From the NCBI GenBank assembly GCA_039105265.1, contig JAPFFF010000001.1, positions 2,480,001 through 2,544,000 of the forward strand: a stretch of 64,000 nt of DNA, given 5' to 3'. The stretch is from Tritrichomonas musculus. Taxonomy: Eukaryota > Parabasalia > Tritrichomonadida > Tritrichomonadidae. The position numbers and the translations under genes are program-made. Shown in pieces: positions 52,123-62,110 of the stretch (within the stretch, counting starts at the first letter, position 1; every line of letters begins with the position of its first letter). Below the pieces are notes generated by a model. It worked only from the letters and a program-made list of their open reading frames with translations, did no database searches and was not told the origin of the DNA.

Positions 52123-53722
52123 GATCTAATAAAAATCTTGGTAATAATTGAATTCTATTTTTACCATTAAGTTTTCCTTCTACTTTAAATAATCCATTTT
52201 CTTTACCAATAACTTTAAACTCTCCTGGTTGAATTATTGATCTTCTTTTCATCATTGGATCTTTTTCATTATAAACTTTAACATTTACTCCATCATTAAT
52301 ATTAAAACTTGCATTATTTTTAATTTCCCAATTAGCTTGTAATATTCTCCTCACAATATAATTTTCAAGTTCTGGATCATCATTTACCATCTTTGGTGTT
52401 ACACTAAAACCTGCCCATTTACTCAATCCTCTATGTGGTGCATTATTGTATTGATTAACTATTTCATTCATTACTTCAGGAGTTATTACACCAATTTTCA
52501 TATTATACGCCATATCTCTAATGGTTCTAATTACTCTATCAATAATTCCTAAACTTGAATGCAAAGGATCATTTTTTACATCTTCCTGTTCTTTCTTCAT
52601 GAAATCGGGATAGTTACCCATTACTTGTCTAGTCACTGGTTTAAAATCAATTCCTCGTGAATTATAAAATGTTTCCCAAGCCAACTTTGAATTAAAACTT
52701 CCTTCACCATCACCTGTTAAATGTTTTACATTAGCACCTTTCTCAATCATTCTATTTAATGCTCTCAAATATGAAACAGTTGATTTAATAGTTCCTTTTG
52801 AAAATTCATTTTCTCCCACTACATCATTTAATAATTCAACAAATAAGTATTTAGTATTCACATTTATTGCTACCAAATAACCCAATTTTCTACAAAACAT
52901 TAAATCAATCATCCATGTGTTCTTTTCTGCAACTTTATGCAATTGATAATGTTTTATATTTTGTTTTAAAGGAAATGATGAAGGAATTTTTCCCTTTTCT
53001 TCTTTCAGTTCTGGGTTAATTAGTTTTAAAGCATTGATTTTATCTTTACTTTTATATCCAAATAATCCCGTAAATGGTATTTTATCATATTTTATAGTCG
53101 TCCCTGGTTGTTGAAAATATTTTCGTTTATAATCTTCATACCAATTATTAATTGATCTTCATCCTCTATTCCATCCACTTGTGACTTTAACAAAATTGTC
53201 ATATGTTAATAAATCATCATTCATGTGTTCAACAACAAATTTATCTAATTTATCGCCAAACGTTTCTTTTCTGACTTTCAGCTCTTCATTCTTATGTACT
53301 TCCTCCCATTCTCTTTCATACTCATCATATATGTGTCTAATATCTTCATCTAGTAATGGTTTAAATGAGTTTAATCTTTTCACTTGATTAAATGATAATT
53401 TATTTTTGTTCTTATGAACTTTGCTCAATAAATCCTCTCTTGCTATTCTCACTGCTATTTCATAATCTGCCATTCGTTCATGTTCCTTTTCTACTTCACG
53501 TCTACGTTCTTCATCCTTTACTATATCACGAATGGTTAAGTAATGAATTATATAGAAATTGTTTATATGTTGAGCTGGAATTTTCACTTTCAAATATTTT
53601 TCACAATAATGATTTATATAATATTTCACTTGTTCCTCAAATCTATTCGGTTCATACTTTTCTATCTTACTTGTCACATATGAAATTATTCCATCTGTGT
53701 TATTAAATAATGTTTCAGTCAT
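52115..53722 (-). pseudogene. Retroviral-like (Polinton) integrase with one in-frame TGA
   Basis: The frame from the ATG at 53722 runs 187 codons to a TGA at 53159-53161. The same frame stays open for 347 further codons to 52115, so one TGA splits a gene of about 535 codons. The first part is charged and helical (ends TSGWNRG). The second holds the rve core: D in NTWMIDLMF, D in LTGDGEGSF, and LGIIDRVIRTIRDM where the third acidic residue is usual, then a C-terminal SH3/chromo-like barrel (GEFKVIGKENGLFKVEGKL). It would integrate the element DNA. A TTG lies after the stop at 52942, but a CGA-to-TGA change is the simplest explanation; readthrough is possible. Confidence 0.88.
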
Positions 53723-53821
53723 GATTTAAAATAAATTAAAGATATTTGATGATTTCATGAATGCAAAAATAATTATTTAGTTTATTTTTAATTTTTTAAT
53801 TTTTTATCACATAATAAAAAT

Positions 53822-54052
53822 ATGTCTCAAGCCTTACCACCCCTTAAACAACGTCATGAAAGAAAAACATTTGCTACTCCAACGTTGAAACTCATAAATT
53901 CACGTCTTCAATATTATAGAAAAGTATTAAGTCAACCCGAACCAACAACTGAGAAAGGAAAACTTAGTCGTGCAAGAATTCAAAATAAATATGATCAGTG
54001 TATGAAAGTTAGAGCATTATTAAACAGAGCCGTTAAGAACCTTTATCTTTAA
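53822..54052 (+). CDS. Small basic Maverick protein (76 aa)
   Basis: A basic protein with many Lys and Arg (PPLKQRHERKTF, then RLQYYRKV and KLSRARIQNKYDQCMKVRALL), predicted to form two helices. No family is recognised. It could bind nucleic acid, for instance as a core or packaging protein, but this is inferred only from charge and context. The leader TTTTTTATCACATAATAAAAAT matches other Maverick leaders. It overlaps the next gene by 20 bp, tail to tail. Confidence 0.6.
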   Translation: MSQALPPLKQRHERKTFATPTLKLINSRLQYYRKVLSQPEPTTEKGKLSRARIQNKYDQCMKVRALLNRAVKNLYL

Positions 54053-54260
54053 CATAGAACCCATCACTACCGAAATACTCCAACGCTGGATTATTTGAAT
54101 TATCAAATTTAGGTAATATTTTTGCAACATTACCAACAACAGGTAACTTTTCCATTATTGATTTTGTTTTATTCCATCCAAATTTGAAGCCATCAGCGAA
54201 ATCTTTAGCTGCTTCTTTAACTTTCCCCGCTAACTTTTTAAACCAACTACCAAAAGCCAT
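54033..54260 (-). CDS. Minor-capsid-like small protein (75 aa), MAFGSWFK leader
   Basis: It starts MAFGSWFKKLAGKVKEAAKD, an amphipathic Lys-rich helix, and continues to a Gly/Pro turn and FDNSNNPALEYFG. The first eight residues are identical to the 106-residue protein at 62111, so the two are paralogues. Amphipathic helices next to a capsid gene resemble the membrane-active minor capsid proteins (pVI-like) reported in Polintons; that role is inference. No membrane-spanning segment is present. Confidence 0.65.
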   Translation of the reverse strand: MAFGSWFKKLAGKVKEAAKDFADGFKFGWNKTKSIMEKLPVVGNVAKILPKFDNSNNPALEYFGSDGFYVKDKGS

Positions 54261-54311
54261 ATTTAAATTTAATTAAAAATTATGATTTAATATTTTTATT
54301 TAAAACTAAAT

Positions 54312-54953
54312 ATGACATTAAAGCAAGCAAGAATATTAAGTAGTGAAACCGATAACACTATTAAGCAAGAACAAAACACAAATGTTAACATTAACATTAA
54401 ACCATCAACTAAACCACGACCTCAAACCGTTCCACTTTATCCTAATGTTCAACCTCTTAATCCTAACGCAAATTTTACTCAAGCGAACCAACCTGCGGAT
54501 ATTCCACCGGTTGGTCAAACTTTATATATTCCGACGACGGAGGATTTGAACTATCAATCTCAACCTCCAACAAACAGCAATTTCCCATTAACTCGAGACA
54601 GAGGTATTGCAGATTTAGGAAATGAAATTGAGGATTTAGAAAAGAAAAACCAATTTTTACAAATGTTAGTTGAAATGTATGAATCAAATCCGTTAAAAAT
54701 AAATGCTTACGTTGTTTGTGAAAGTAAGTTATTAATGAATATGATAAAGTTGTTAACTGATTGCGATAAAGTTGAGTTAGTACTTAATGAAGATATCGGA
54801 TGTTCTGGATGCACTGCAAAATCAAACAAAATCATTTATGTTTCAAAAATATTGATTACTAAAGATGGTAAAACTAGTGAGTTAAAATATGATTACAATA
54901 ACATTTATAGTGAATTTGTTAAATATGGAATTAGTTTGAAAATGACCTATTAA
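54312..54953 (+). CDS. Maverick hypothetical protein (213 aa), Pro/Asn-rich N-terminus
   Basis: Residues 1-~95 are disordered, rich in Pro, Asn, Gln and Thr (KPRPQTVPLYPNVQPLNPN). A short coiled coil (IEDLEKKNQFLQMLVEMY, ~105-125) follows. The C-terminal ~80 residues look folded, with KINAYVVCESKLLMNMI and a GCSGCTAKS cysteine pair. No family is recognised. It ends tail to tail with the large fibre-like gene, overlapping by 4 bp, and may be a virion or assembly protein. Confidence 0.65.
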   Translation: MTLKQARILSSETDNTIKQEQNTNVNINIKPSTKPRPQTVPLYPNVQPLNPNANFTQANQPADIPPVGQTLYIPTTEDLNYQSQPPTNSNFPLTRDRGIADLGNEIEDLEKKNQFLQMLVEMYESNPLKINAYVVCESKLLMNMIKLLTDCDKVELVLNEDIGCSGCTAKSNKIIYVSKILITKDGKTSELKYDYNNIYSEFVKYGISLKMTY

Positions 54954-57900
54954 GACTTAAATACTGAAATCATATTTTTGTTAATGATACTTGTAATCAC
55001 CCCCACCGTTGTTCTGTTTATTTTTGATGTAATAGCTGTTTGACCAGTTAATGTTTTCAATTCTCCTTCATCAATAAAAACTTCATCCCCAATTCCATAA
55101 CATGACGTATCTGTAACTTTAACTAAATAATCTCCATGTGTCGCAAATGTTACACATTTATTAACTTTATCAATCTTAACACAAATTCCAACATACTCAT
55201 TCCATTTTCCATTAGTCTTTACTGAACAAATACAATCTGTAGTGTCATTTTCAGTGCTTTGAACCCATAAACTATCGACATATTTGTAAACCTTACCTGT
55301 CATATATACTGGTGCACCAACTATGAAATCATTTATTGAATTCATTGATTCTTCAATTGGACAGTAATGAGTAATAGTTGTGTTTGGTTGCTCCTTTAAA
55401 TTCGTTATCTTTGTATCTAAAGTTTGAAATAGTTTTAAAGATATATTAGTAGATGTACAATTATTTAAAGTTTGCATTACTATTTTATCCATTGCATCAA
55501 TATTTCCTTCATCATCAATTATTATATCTTTAATTAAATTGTCATTATGAATATATTCATTTAATGTTGTCGTTAATGTTTCATTATTGACAAAATTATT
55601 AAACTCATTATTAACATATTTAGCTGAAAGTAATTTATTATCAGGGAATTTAGAAGGTTTTGAATTATAACCTAATTTATTTATTACAATCTCACCTTCA
55701 TAAATATACATGTCATTTATATCGGATATTGTGCCGGAAGTTGTAACATATAATGAATAATTAATTTCAGAACATGTATATTTCTTTTTAACGCCGTTGC
55801 TATGTGTTAATTCATATTTATATGTTCCAGTTATTACATTACTATTTTTCGTTAATGTTGCATCAATATAAAACTCATTTCTATTAAATATTTTATACCA
55901 TTCACTAATACATAATATTTTTGTTGAATATTTAGTAAATGTAAATGGAACGTCAACGAATTCATAATTTAAAATATCATTCTCTCTTGTTAATATCTCA
56001 TCAGTGTTTCCATAACTTAAATCATCTTTCCTTCTATAATCATTTAATGTTGTCGTTAATGTTTCATTATTGACTAAATCATCTGGTATCGTTGGCATAT
56101 CAGTTTTTAAAGCATAGGAATTTAAATTACTTCCATAAATAACATTTTCAAAACAATATGTTCTTTCAGGATCAACATTAAAAACTTCACGTCCTCCTTC
56201 AGCAACTGTTGGAGTCCATTGAAATATTCCCTCTTCATAATTATAATAACCATATTGTGTTTGACGTCCACCAATAGAACCAGTAACTCCTAAAAATGTG
56301 ATTTTCTTATTTGGACCAGTTCGTTTAACAATTTTATTATTCTCAACGATGAATACACCAGTGTATGAATCATCCACACCTTCAGCATTTACCCATTTAA
56401 ATGTTATCGTTGCTGTAAAGTTTGGTGAAGGTTTCGTTAACTTGAATTTGAAATATATTTTAACGTTAATATTATCAGGGATCTCTTTTGTTAATTCATA
56501 ATTCATCAATTGAGTTTTTAATGCGTAATTATCCATTGATGTGTTTAATGATGTTAACATATGCTCTTTATGGTTTTCAATCAATTTTTTAGTTGCTGAT
56601 GCTGTTAATAATTGGTTATTAGTTAATGTTTCACCTAATAATAATTCATTATCATTTTTAGCTGCTGGGGTGTATTTGAGTTTAACAAATGATGGTTGAA
56701 TTGTTCCATAAATTAAAAGATATGGAAATTCATAAACGGGTTCACAATTAATAGCTGAAATATCAGCAACATCTGAGTTCAAACATTCAATACTTCCATT
56801 TTCCTTATACTCATATTCGTAAATTCGGTACATCTCGCCAATATCATCAACCATAAATGAAACATCAATTTTATAATTAGTTTCAATATGTTCACAGTAA
56901 TATTTAAAACATAATCTTTCATCTGGAATTATAATTTCTGTTTCAACATATGGTTTTTCTTCAACTACTTCGTGAGGTGCTAATACTAATCCATCGTCAA
57001 TTATTTCATCAACATATGCAACTTCTTTAACAGTTGATCCAGCATTTTTACTAAACGCTAATTTTAAGGCACCAAATATACCTTCAGCACCAACTTTCAT
57101 TAATCCACCAAAGTTAAAACAAAAGTTACTAATTTGTACGACATCCATAACTACATCAAACCAATTTGTTTTATTTTTCATATCATTAATTTCTTTCTCT
57201 AATTTTGCACAATAATTTTGAAGTGCTGATATTTGATTAACCGCAATATCAACTGTATTTCCTAATGAATTTAAAACGAAAACGTGGGATTCAATGTTCT
57301 CACCTATGACTACACCTGAAGTTTGAATGTTAAAGTTTGTATATAATGTTGTGCAAGCTTCAGGTCGTGGTGAGACAGTATAATAACCGGTATTAGCTAA
57401 GAATTCAAATGTATTCATTCCTTTTTCATAACTTACATCAGCAATGGTATAAATTAATTCATCATCTTTTGGCATATATAATATTAAACCATATGGAGGA
57501 TTACCGACTTGCAAAGGTGAAGTATAATGATATTCAAGTAATTCAAAATAATTGTCGGATTGAAGTTTATAATTATTTAATCCTGAAGATTTATATTCGA
57601 AGTCAACAATGAAGTCGTAAGTTTTATTATTAATGTTTAAAGTTGCTGAATATGTACAATTAGCAAAATCTTTGACGGGGTAAATGTAAACCCTCCATGC
57701 GTCATTATCTTCTTTATACGTTTGAATTTTACAGTTATCTTTAGGTGTTAACATTCCTTTATTAACTAATAACTCAAATGGGTTTCCTTGATTATCATAA
57801 TCTGCGAAAGTGTGTAATACTTTTTTATTAGCTTCATTTTTAGCAATACATATAAAGGCTACTTCATGAGAACCAGGATTTTTACGTGTTAATTTCAGAG

Positions 57901-58876
57901 GTATATTGAAACTGTAATTAGTACCTACCCATTCATTACCTTGTTTAGTCATTTTGTAATCAGTACCGAATGCTTCATCATGAAATTCAAAAGTTTGACC
58001 TTCAATTAATGCTTCAAATTCAGGACTACCAGGAACATATCCCCAATCTGCATAATATAAAGGATTTGTTTTATCATCTATTACACCGTAAGCTTTCATT
58101 TCGTAAAAGTCAGGCAATGGTGAACGATACAATTTAAAGCAATTGTCTGCATCTATTGTATTACACCTAAGATTTATTAATTTATTTGAATCATTAGCTT
58201 TGTCACAACTAACATTTGTTTTTTGATTTGCGATATAATTTATTTTCATAAATCCAGATGTATATAAATTTAATGGTGTATCACCTTTTTTATTTGACAT
58301 ATATATTTTTGCTCCAACATCATCTTCTTGATAAACTAACTCATAATTTCCATTTGAAATGTTAACAATAGGATTTTTAAACATGTTTTCTTTAGAAGTT
58401 TTAGTTATAATTGCTTTTGGTAATTTCATATATGCAGGTAATTCTATTTCGAAAACATCACCGATATATTCACCAAATTCAGTTTTGATTGATAATGTGT
58501 TTAAATCTGGTTGATCTAAATTTTCCGTTAATTTATCTGAAGTAATGATGAAATCATATATACCATCTTCAAATGAAAAGTCACCATCATCACCATCATG
58601 TTTTTCCTCTAATGTTGTAATTCTTGATTCATGATTGTTTAATTCATCCGTAAATTTCATGGTTTGTTGATTGTATGAAGACACTGAGGCGTCAATGTCG
58701 GCAAGTCTTAATGTTAAACTTTGAGGATTTGTTGAAGTCATTATTATGTCTCCATCAATAGTGGCATCACCATGAACATGAATATTTTTAAATTCCGAGT
58801 CTTTATCGGGCATACCACCTCCACCACCGATGAATGCTCCATCTTTCGCATTTTGTTTTGTAATTATTGCAGTCAT
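54950..58876 (-). CDS. Large fibre-like virion protein (1308 aa)
   Basis: The N-terminus has a Gly run (IGGGGGMPDKDSEF) and a beta repeat KNIHVHGDATIDGDI, typical of phage and viral fibre heads, then a coiled coil (FTDELNNHESRITTLEEK). Beta-rich modules fill ~100-540. A hydrophobic stretch near 560-600 (VVMDVVQISNFCFNFGGLM) may insert in a membrane. Short coiled coils with TLTTTLN motifs at ~950 and ~1120 separate modules. The last ~150 residues repeat the C-terminal domain of the 585-residue protein at 49645. It is the largest gene of the element. A spike or fibre role is inferred from modular beta/coiled-coil design and its place beside the capsid genes. It has no stop or frameshift. Confidence 0.75.
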   Translation of the reverse strand: MTAIITKQNAKDGAFIGGGGGMPDKDSEFKNIHVHGDATIDGDIIMTSTNPQSLTLRLADIDASVSSYNQQTMKFTDELNNHESRITTLEEKHDGDDGDFSFEDGIYDFIITSDKLTENLDQPDLNTLSIKTEFGEYIGDVFEIELPAYMKLPKAIITKTSKENMFKNPIVNISNGNYELVYQEDDVGAKIYMSNKKGDTPLNLYTSGFMKINYIANQKTNVSCDKANDSNKLINLRCNTIDADNCFKLYRSPLPDFYEMKAYGVIDDKTNPLYYADWGYVPGSPEFEALIEGQTFEFHDEAFGTDYKMTKQGNEWVGTNYSFNIPLKLTRKNPGSHEVAFICIAKNEANKKVLHTFADYDNQGNPFELLVNKGMLTPKDNCKIQTYKEDNDAWRVYIYPVKDFANCTYSATLNINNKTYDFIVDFEYKSSGLNNYKLQSDNYFELLEYHYTSPLQVGNPPYGLILYMPKDDELIYTIADVSYEKGMNTFEFLANTGYYTVSPRPEACTTLYTNFNIQTSGVVIGENIESHVFVLNSLGNTVDIAVNQISALQNYCAKLEKEINDMKNKTNWFDVVMDVVQISNFCFNFGGLMKVGAEGIFGALKLAFSKNAGSTVKEVAYVDEIIDDGLVLAPHEVVEEKPYVETEIIIPDERLCFKYYCEHIETNYKIDVSFMVDDIGEMYRIYEYEYKENGSIECLNSDVADISAINCEPVYEFPYLLIYGTIQPSFVKLKYTPAAKNDNELLLGETLTNNQLLTASATKKLIENHKEHMLTSLNTSMDNYALKTQLMNYELTKEIPDNINVKIYFKFKLTKPSPNFTATITFKWVNAEGVDDSYTGVFIVENNKIVKRTGPNKKITFLGVTGSIGGRQTQYGYYNYEEGIFQWTPTVAEGGREVFNVDPERTYCFENVIYGSNLNSYALKTDMPTIPDDLVNNETLTTTLNDYRRKDDLSYGNTDEILTRENDILNYEFVDVPFTFTKYSTKILCISEWYKIFNRNEFYIDATLTKNSNVITGTYKYELTHSNGVKKKYTCSEINYSLYVTTSGTISDINDMYIYEGEIVINKLGYNSKPSKFPDNKLLSAKYVNNEFNNFVNNETLTTTLNEYIHNDNLIKDIIIDDEGNIDAMDKIVMQTLNNCTSTNISLKLFQTLDTKITNLKEQPNTTITHYCPIEESMNSINDFIVGAPVYMTGKVYKYVDSLWVQSTENDTTDCICSVKTNGKWNEYVGICVKIDKVNKCVTFATHGDYLVKVTDTSCYGIGDEVFIDEGELKTLTGQTAITSKINRTTVGVITSIINKNMISVFKS

Positions 58877-58944
58877 TTATTAATTTATTAATTATAAAAA
58901 TAAATATTTTAGTATACGAAGTTTAGAGATTTTATTATATAAAA

Positions 58945-59286
58945 TCAATATTCAAATTTAAGGAAAAGGGTGAAGTTATCAGGTATTATTTCATTACCTT
59001 TTGCATCAGTGAACCATACTTTAAATCTATCATGGTTTAATGTATATTTATATTTTCTGTTTTCATCTGGGGGAGTTAAATTAGCATACCAAACGAGAGA
59101 ATCACAGTATTCATCACGAGGGACAAATGACGCATGAAGTTCGGTTTCACCGTCTAAATATCCGTCACATGTAGCACGGCAATATTGAAATGAAATATAT
59201 TTATCATTACGAGAATTAACGAACTCAGGAGGAAATTTATTTTCATAGTCACGAGTGATAAAGTAAGTTTTGGTTGATTTGGTCAT
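58945..59286 (-). CDS. Maverick hypothetical protein (113 aa)
   Basis: A compact, beta-rich protein with many aromatics (YFITRDYENKFPPEFVN, then SLVWYANLTPPDENRKYKY, and FTLFLKFEY at the end). No membrane segment. No family is recognised. It lies directly downstream of the fibre-like gene on the same strand, suggesting a virion or assembly role, without proof. Confidence 0.6.
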   Translation of the reverse strand: MTKSTKTYFITRDYENKFPPEFVNSRNDKYISFQYCRATCDGYLDGETELHASFVPRDEYCDSLVWYANLTPPDENRKYKYTLNHDRFKVWFTDAKGNEIIPDNFTLFLKFEY

Positions 59287-59368
59287 TTATGATTTGATAA
59301 AAATAAAAATATATAAATTTAAAACATGTAGCTTTTGGCTGCAGAATTCTTTTAGAATTCGTCTGGGT

Positions 59369-59719
59369 CTATTTCGAGAAAATTTCATAATTTTCGATTA
59401 AATAGTTTTTAATTATTGGTATTAATGAATATGCTTTTTGGGACATGAATGAATCAAGCTTGAAATCATTTTTCTTGATATCTTCTGTTAATCCTTCATT
59501 TATTAAATCAACATATTCATTAACTTTAACTTCAAATGTTTCCTCGCATATGGCAATTAATTTTTGGCAACATTCTTGATTTATTTCTTTATCATTAGTT
59601 ATTTCATCATATAAATCGAAAACGATGTCGAAAATATGATCGTAAATAGCATTTTCGCTAATGACATTATTTATTGACACATTAAGACATAAATCAATGA
59701 TTGTATCATTAATCTTCAT
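59369..59719 (-). CDS. Maverick hypothetical protein (116 aa), acidic
   Basis: An acidic, helical protein with a high share of Asp, Glu, Ile and Asn (DIVFDLYDEITNDKEINQEC). It ends in a hydrophobic/basic helix. No family is recognised. It is cotranscribed in position with the neighbouring minus-strand genes, about 80 bp from the 113-residue frame. Confidence 0.6.
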   Translation of the reverse strand: MKINDTIIDLCLNVSINNVISENAIYDHIFDIVFDLYDEITNDKEINQECCQKLIAICEETFEVKVNEYVDLINEGLTEDIKKNDFKLDSFMSQKAYSLIPIIKNYLIENYEIFSK

Positions 59720-59745
59720 TTATATTAGGATAAAAATTTATAAAT

Positions 59746-60228
59746 TTAAAACAAGTCTGGGTCTATTTCTTCATCATTAATGTTACATTTTTCGGATAAT
59801 TCATTTACAATTTGAACTTTAGCCTCAGACCTATTTTTAATGAATTCATTAAGTTTATTTTGGTTTTCACATTCTTTTACTACACATTCATGATAAAATG
59901 TAGTTTTATAATTTATTCTATCAGCTTTAATATAAGCTTTCATTAATCGTATTTGTGATCCTGATGTTAGAGCACCAAATGAACGTCTAGGAATAGTTAA
60001 CCATTCACAATGAGGGAATAATTCTCTAAATTCTTTATATGTCATGACTTTTTGGGTGTTAGGGCTTTGCCCTTCTTTATAAACTAATGAAAGAAATAAT
60101 ATCTTTACGTTCATTTTGTATTTATAGAATTTATCAGTTATGAAGTCATCAAAATATACTTGAACTGCTTTAAGTTCTGATTCAGGAAGTTTTTCAAATA
60201 ACTTATTAATGTTGATGTATTCACTCAT
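59746..60228 (-). CDS. Maverick hypothetical protein (160 aa)
   Basis: A soluble, helical protein (INKLFEKLPESELKAVQVYF, then NVKILFLSLVYKEGQSPN) with acidic C-terminus EEIDPDLF. Possible DNA-binding helix-turn-helix around YKEFRELFPHCEWLTI is unproven. No cysteine-protease triad is seen, so this is not the Polinton protease. It lies between the 116-residue gene and the capsid gene. Confidence 0.6.
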   Translation of the reverse strand: MSEYININKLFEKLPESELKAVQVYFDDFITDKFYKYKMNVKILFLSLVYKEGQSPNTQKVMTYKEFRELFPHCEWLTIPRRSFGALTSGSQIRLMKAYIKADRINYKTTFYHECVVKECENQNKLNEFIKNRSEAKVQIVNELSEKCNINDEEIDPDLF

Positions 60229-60324
60229 TTATATAGAAATAAAAAATTTGAAAAATAAATTTTAAATAGATTTAAAAATTTTTAAAACGTTTGAAATGAA
60301 AAATAATTAAATTAATTATTAGAT

Positions 60325-61998
60325 TTACTCATAACCGAATGGAACACCTTTAGGGAAATATTCAACACCATTAACAGACCAAGTAAAGTATGTATCGCTA
60401 CATATCCATGCCTCGGGGCTCGGCGGGTGTTGTTCTTTATGTTCTAAATCAGGAATGAAATATGTATCATCATCACCTCTGTATAATGGTTGACCACGGA
60501 AAGTGACAGTTACTGAATTATTACCAGTATCGACACCATCAAATACATAACCAGCGTTTGAACGTTCAAGCTGGAAGTTAATACCAAAACTTGTACCATC
60601 ACTTCTGCAGTTTGTATAACGTTTACCAGTTACTGGATCATTTAATGGTTGAGTAAATGAATCTTCAAATTCTTGTGTAGCTTCAAGGGAACCATCAAGT
60701 TCATTAGCGATTAATTGATGCTGGTAAAATCTGGCTGAACATGTACTTCTGAATTCAGTGTCTGGATAAGTTCTCTTATTAACGACCAATTGAACATTTT
60801 GATATATGATATTTTCAAAACATGTAATGTCACCTGGAGTACGTGGAAACATCATCGTAATATTAGTAGCATTTCTGAGAGGAATTGATTTTGAAATTTC
60901 TAAACCATTAACTTTGGCGCTACCTTCAAATATTTCACGTGTTAATTCTTGAGATGGAACTAATAAAGGAGTGCGTAATTCATTAACGAGTCCTTGATAC
61001 ACTCCAGGTTTGAGACCAAAACCTGCAAGATTTGAACGTCCTAATTGAATGGTACCACCTAAAACTTGTAAAACAATTTTGCCAACTTTCATATCAATAC
61101 CGTTAGCATCTGCACCAACAGTAACTTTTAATGATCCATCGGCAGGTTCTGAATTCGCACCAGCTTTATATTCGATGACTATATTTGATGGATTACCAAC
61201 TTGTGTAAATTTACGTGTAATTGGAATAACTGCGGGCATTTCTTCATCAATGGCTTTATCTTCAAGGAATTGTAAAGTTTCTTTAACAACGTTTGGATTA
61301 ACTTGACACCAAACCATTGCACGTAATGAGGTTTTAACTTCTTCTTCAATTTCACCACAAATTGCGTTGGGGTAAAGTTGCCATGCTTGAAGTGCGAGTT
61401 GGTCAATAAATGGTATCGTTAATTCAATTGTGAATGTATGTGGTTGACCATCTGCTAAATCCTTTAAATCAATGTAACATCCACATATAGATGGTGAATA
61501 TTGACTAACATTTTCCCATGTTGAATGAGAGAATTTAGAAGTTGCCTTTGCATCTCGTGGTTTAATTGAATTGTAAGCGAATGATTCACGCTGTAATTCA
61601 TCTTGTCTGTATGTATCTAAAAGTTTTCCATTAACCCAAAATCTACAGTCTTCATAAAATTCAACAGCATTTTTGAAACCAACAAATATTTTCATTAATC
61701 CGTTAGTATCTGCTGAAACATCAATTTTATCAGAAAGTTTTAATTGAAAATCTAAAAGTATTGTTGAAAATGATTTTTCAATTTGTGAAATTGTATGTCC
61801 TGAATGAGTAAGTTTTATACGTGTTTTGGTACCAACTGGAAGTGGTGCATCTTTATCTTTGAATTCTTCCATAATCCATGAAAATGAATTATCACCACCA
61901 TTTCGTTGAATTAAATGTCTAAGTTTATTTTGAAAGAATGAGAGAATATCTCCTTCATCATTTCCTAAATTTTTCGTTTGAGCGTTTAAGTATGTCAT
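60325..61998 (-). CDS. Candidate double-jelly-roll major capsid protein (557 aa)
   Basis: The protein is beta-rich throughout, with long stretches such as RIKLTHSGHTI, LLDFQLKLSDKIDVSADTNG and FTIELTIPFIDQLALQAWQL, and a second beta-rich half from ~250 (IVIEYKAGANSEPADGSLKV) ending YFTWSVNGVEYFPKGVPFGYE. Two beta domains of similar size with helical insertions, a length near 550, and position in a Polinton fit the double-jelly-roll capsid proteins predicted in these elements. The call is by fold pattern and context, not by a motif. There are no stops. It would build the icosahedral shell together with the MAFGSWFK proteins. Confidence 0.7.
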   Translation of the reverse strand: MTYLNAQTKNLGNDEGDILSFFQNKLRHLIQRNGGDNSFSWIMEEFKDKDAPLPVGTKTRIKLTHSGHTISQIEKSFSTILLDFQLKLSDKIDVSADTNGLMKIFVGFKNAVEFYEDCRFWVNGKLLDTYRQDELQRESFAYNSIKPRDAKATSKFSHSTWENVSQYSPSICGCYIDLKDLADGQPHTFTIELTIPFIDQLALQAWQLYPNAICGEIEEEVKTSLRAMVWCQVNPNVVKETLQFLEDKAIDEEMPAVIPITRKFTQVGNPSNIVIEYKAGANSEPADGSLKVTVGADANGIDMKVGKIVLQVLGGTIQLGRSNLAGFGLKPGVYQGLVNELRTPLLVPSQELTREIFEGSAKVNGLEISKSIPLRNATNITMMFPRTPGDITCFENIIYQNVQLVVNKRTYPDTEFRSTCSARFYQHQLIANELDGSLEATQEFEDSFTQPLNDPVTGKRYTNCRSDGTSFGINFQLERSNAGYVFDGVDTGNNSVTVTFRGQPLYRGDDDTYFIPDLEHKEQHPPSPEAWICSDTYFTWSVNGVEYFPKGVPFGYE

Positions 61999-62110
61999 TT
62001 TAAATATTGAAAAAAAATTAAATAATAATTTAATAAAGAAAAGAATTTATAGTTTTGAAAAAATAAATGAATTAAGAAATGAAAAATAAATTTTTTACAT
62101 TAATGAAAAT

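Noticed and set aside
52115..52942. Integrase as a complete 275-residue gene starting at TTG
   Set aside because: The same frame is open 72 codons further back to a TGA and continues beyond it; the TTG is not a credible start.
59746..60228. Polinton cysteine protease
   Set aside because: No His-Glu/Asp-Cys pattern of the adenoviral type is visible; the protease, if present, is probably right of the window.
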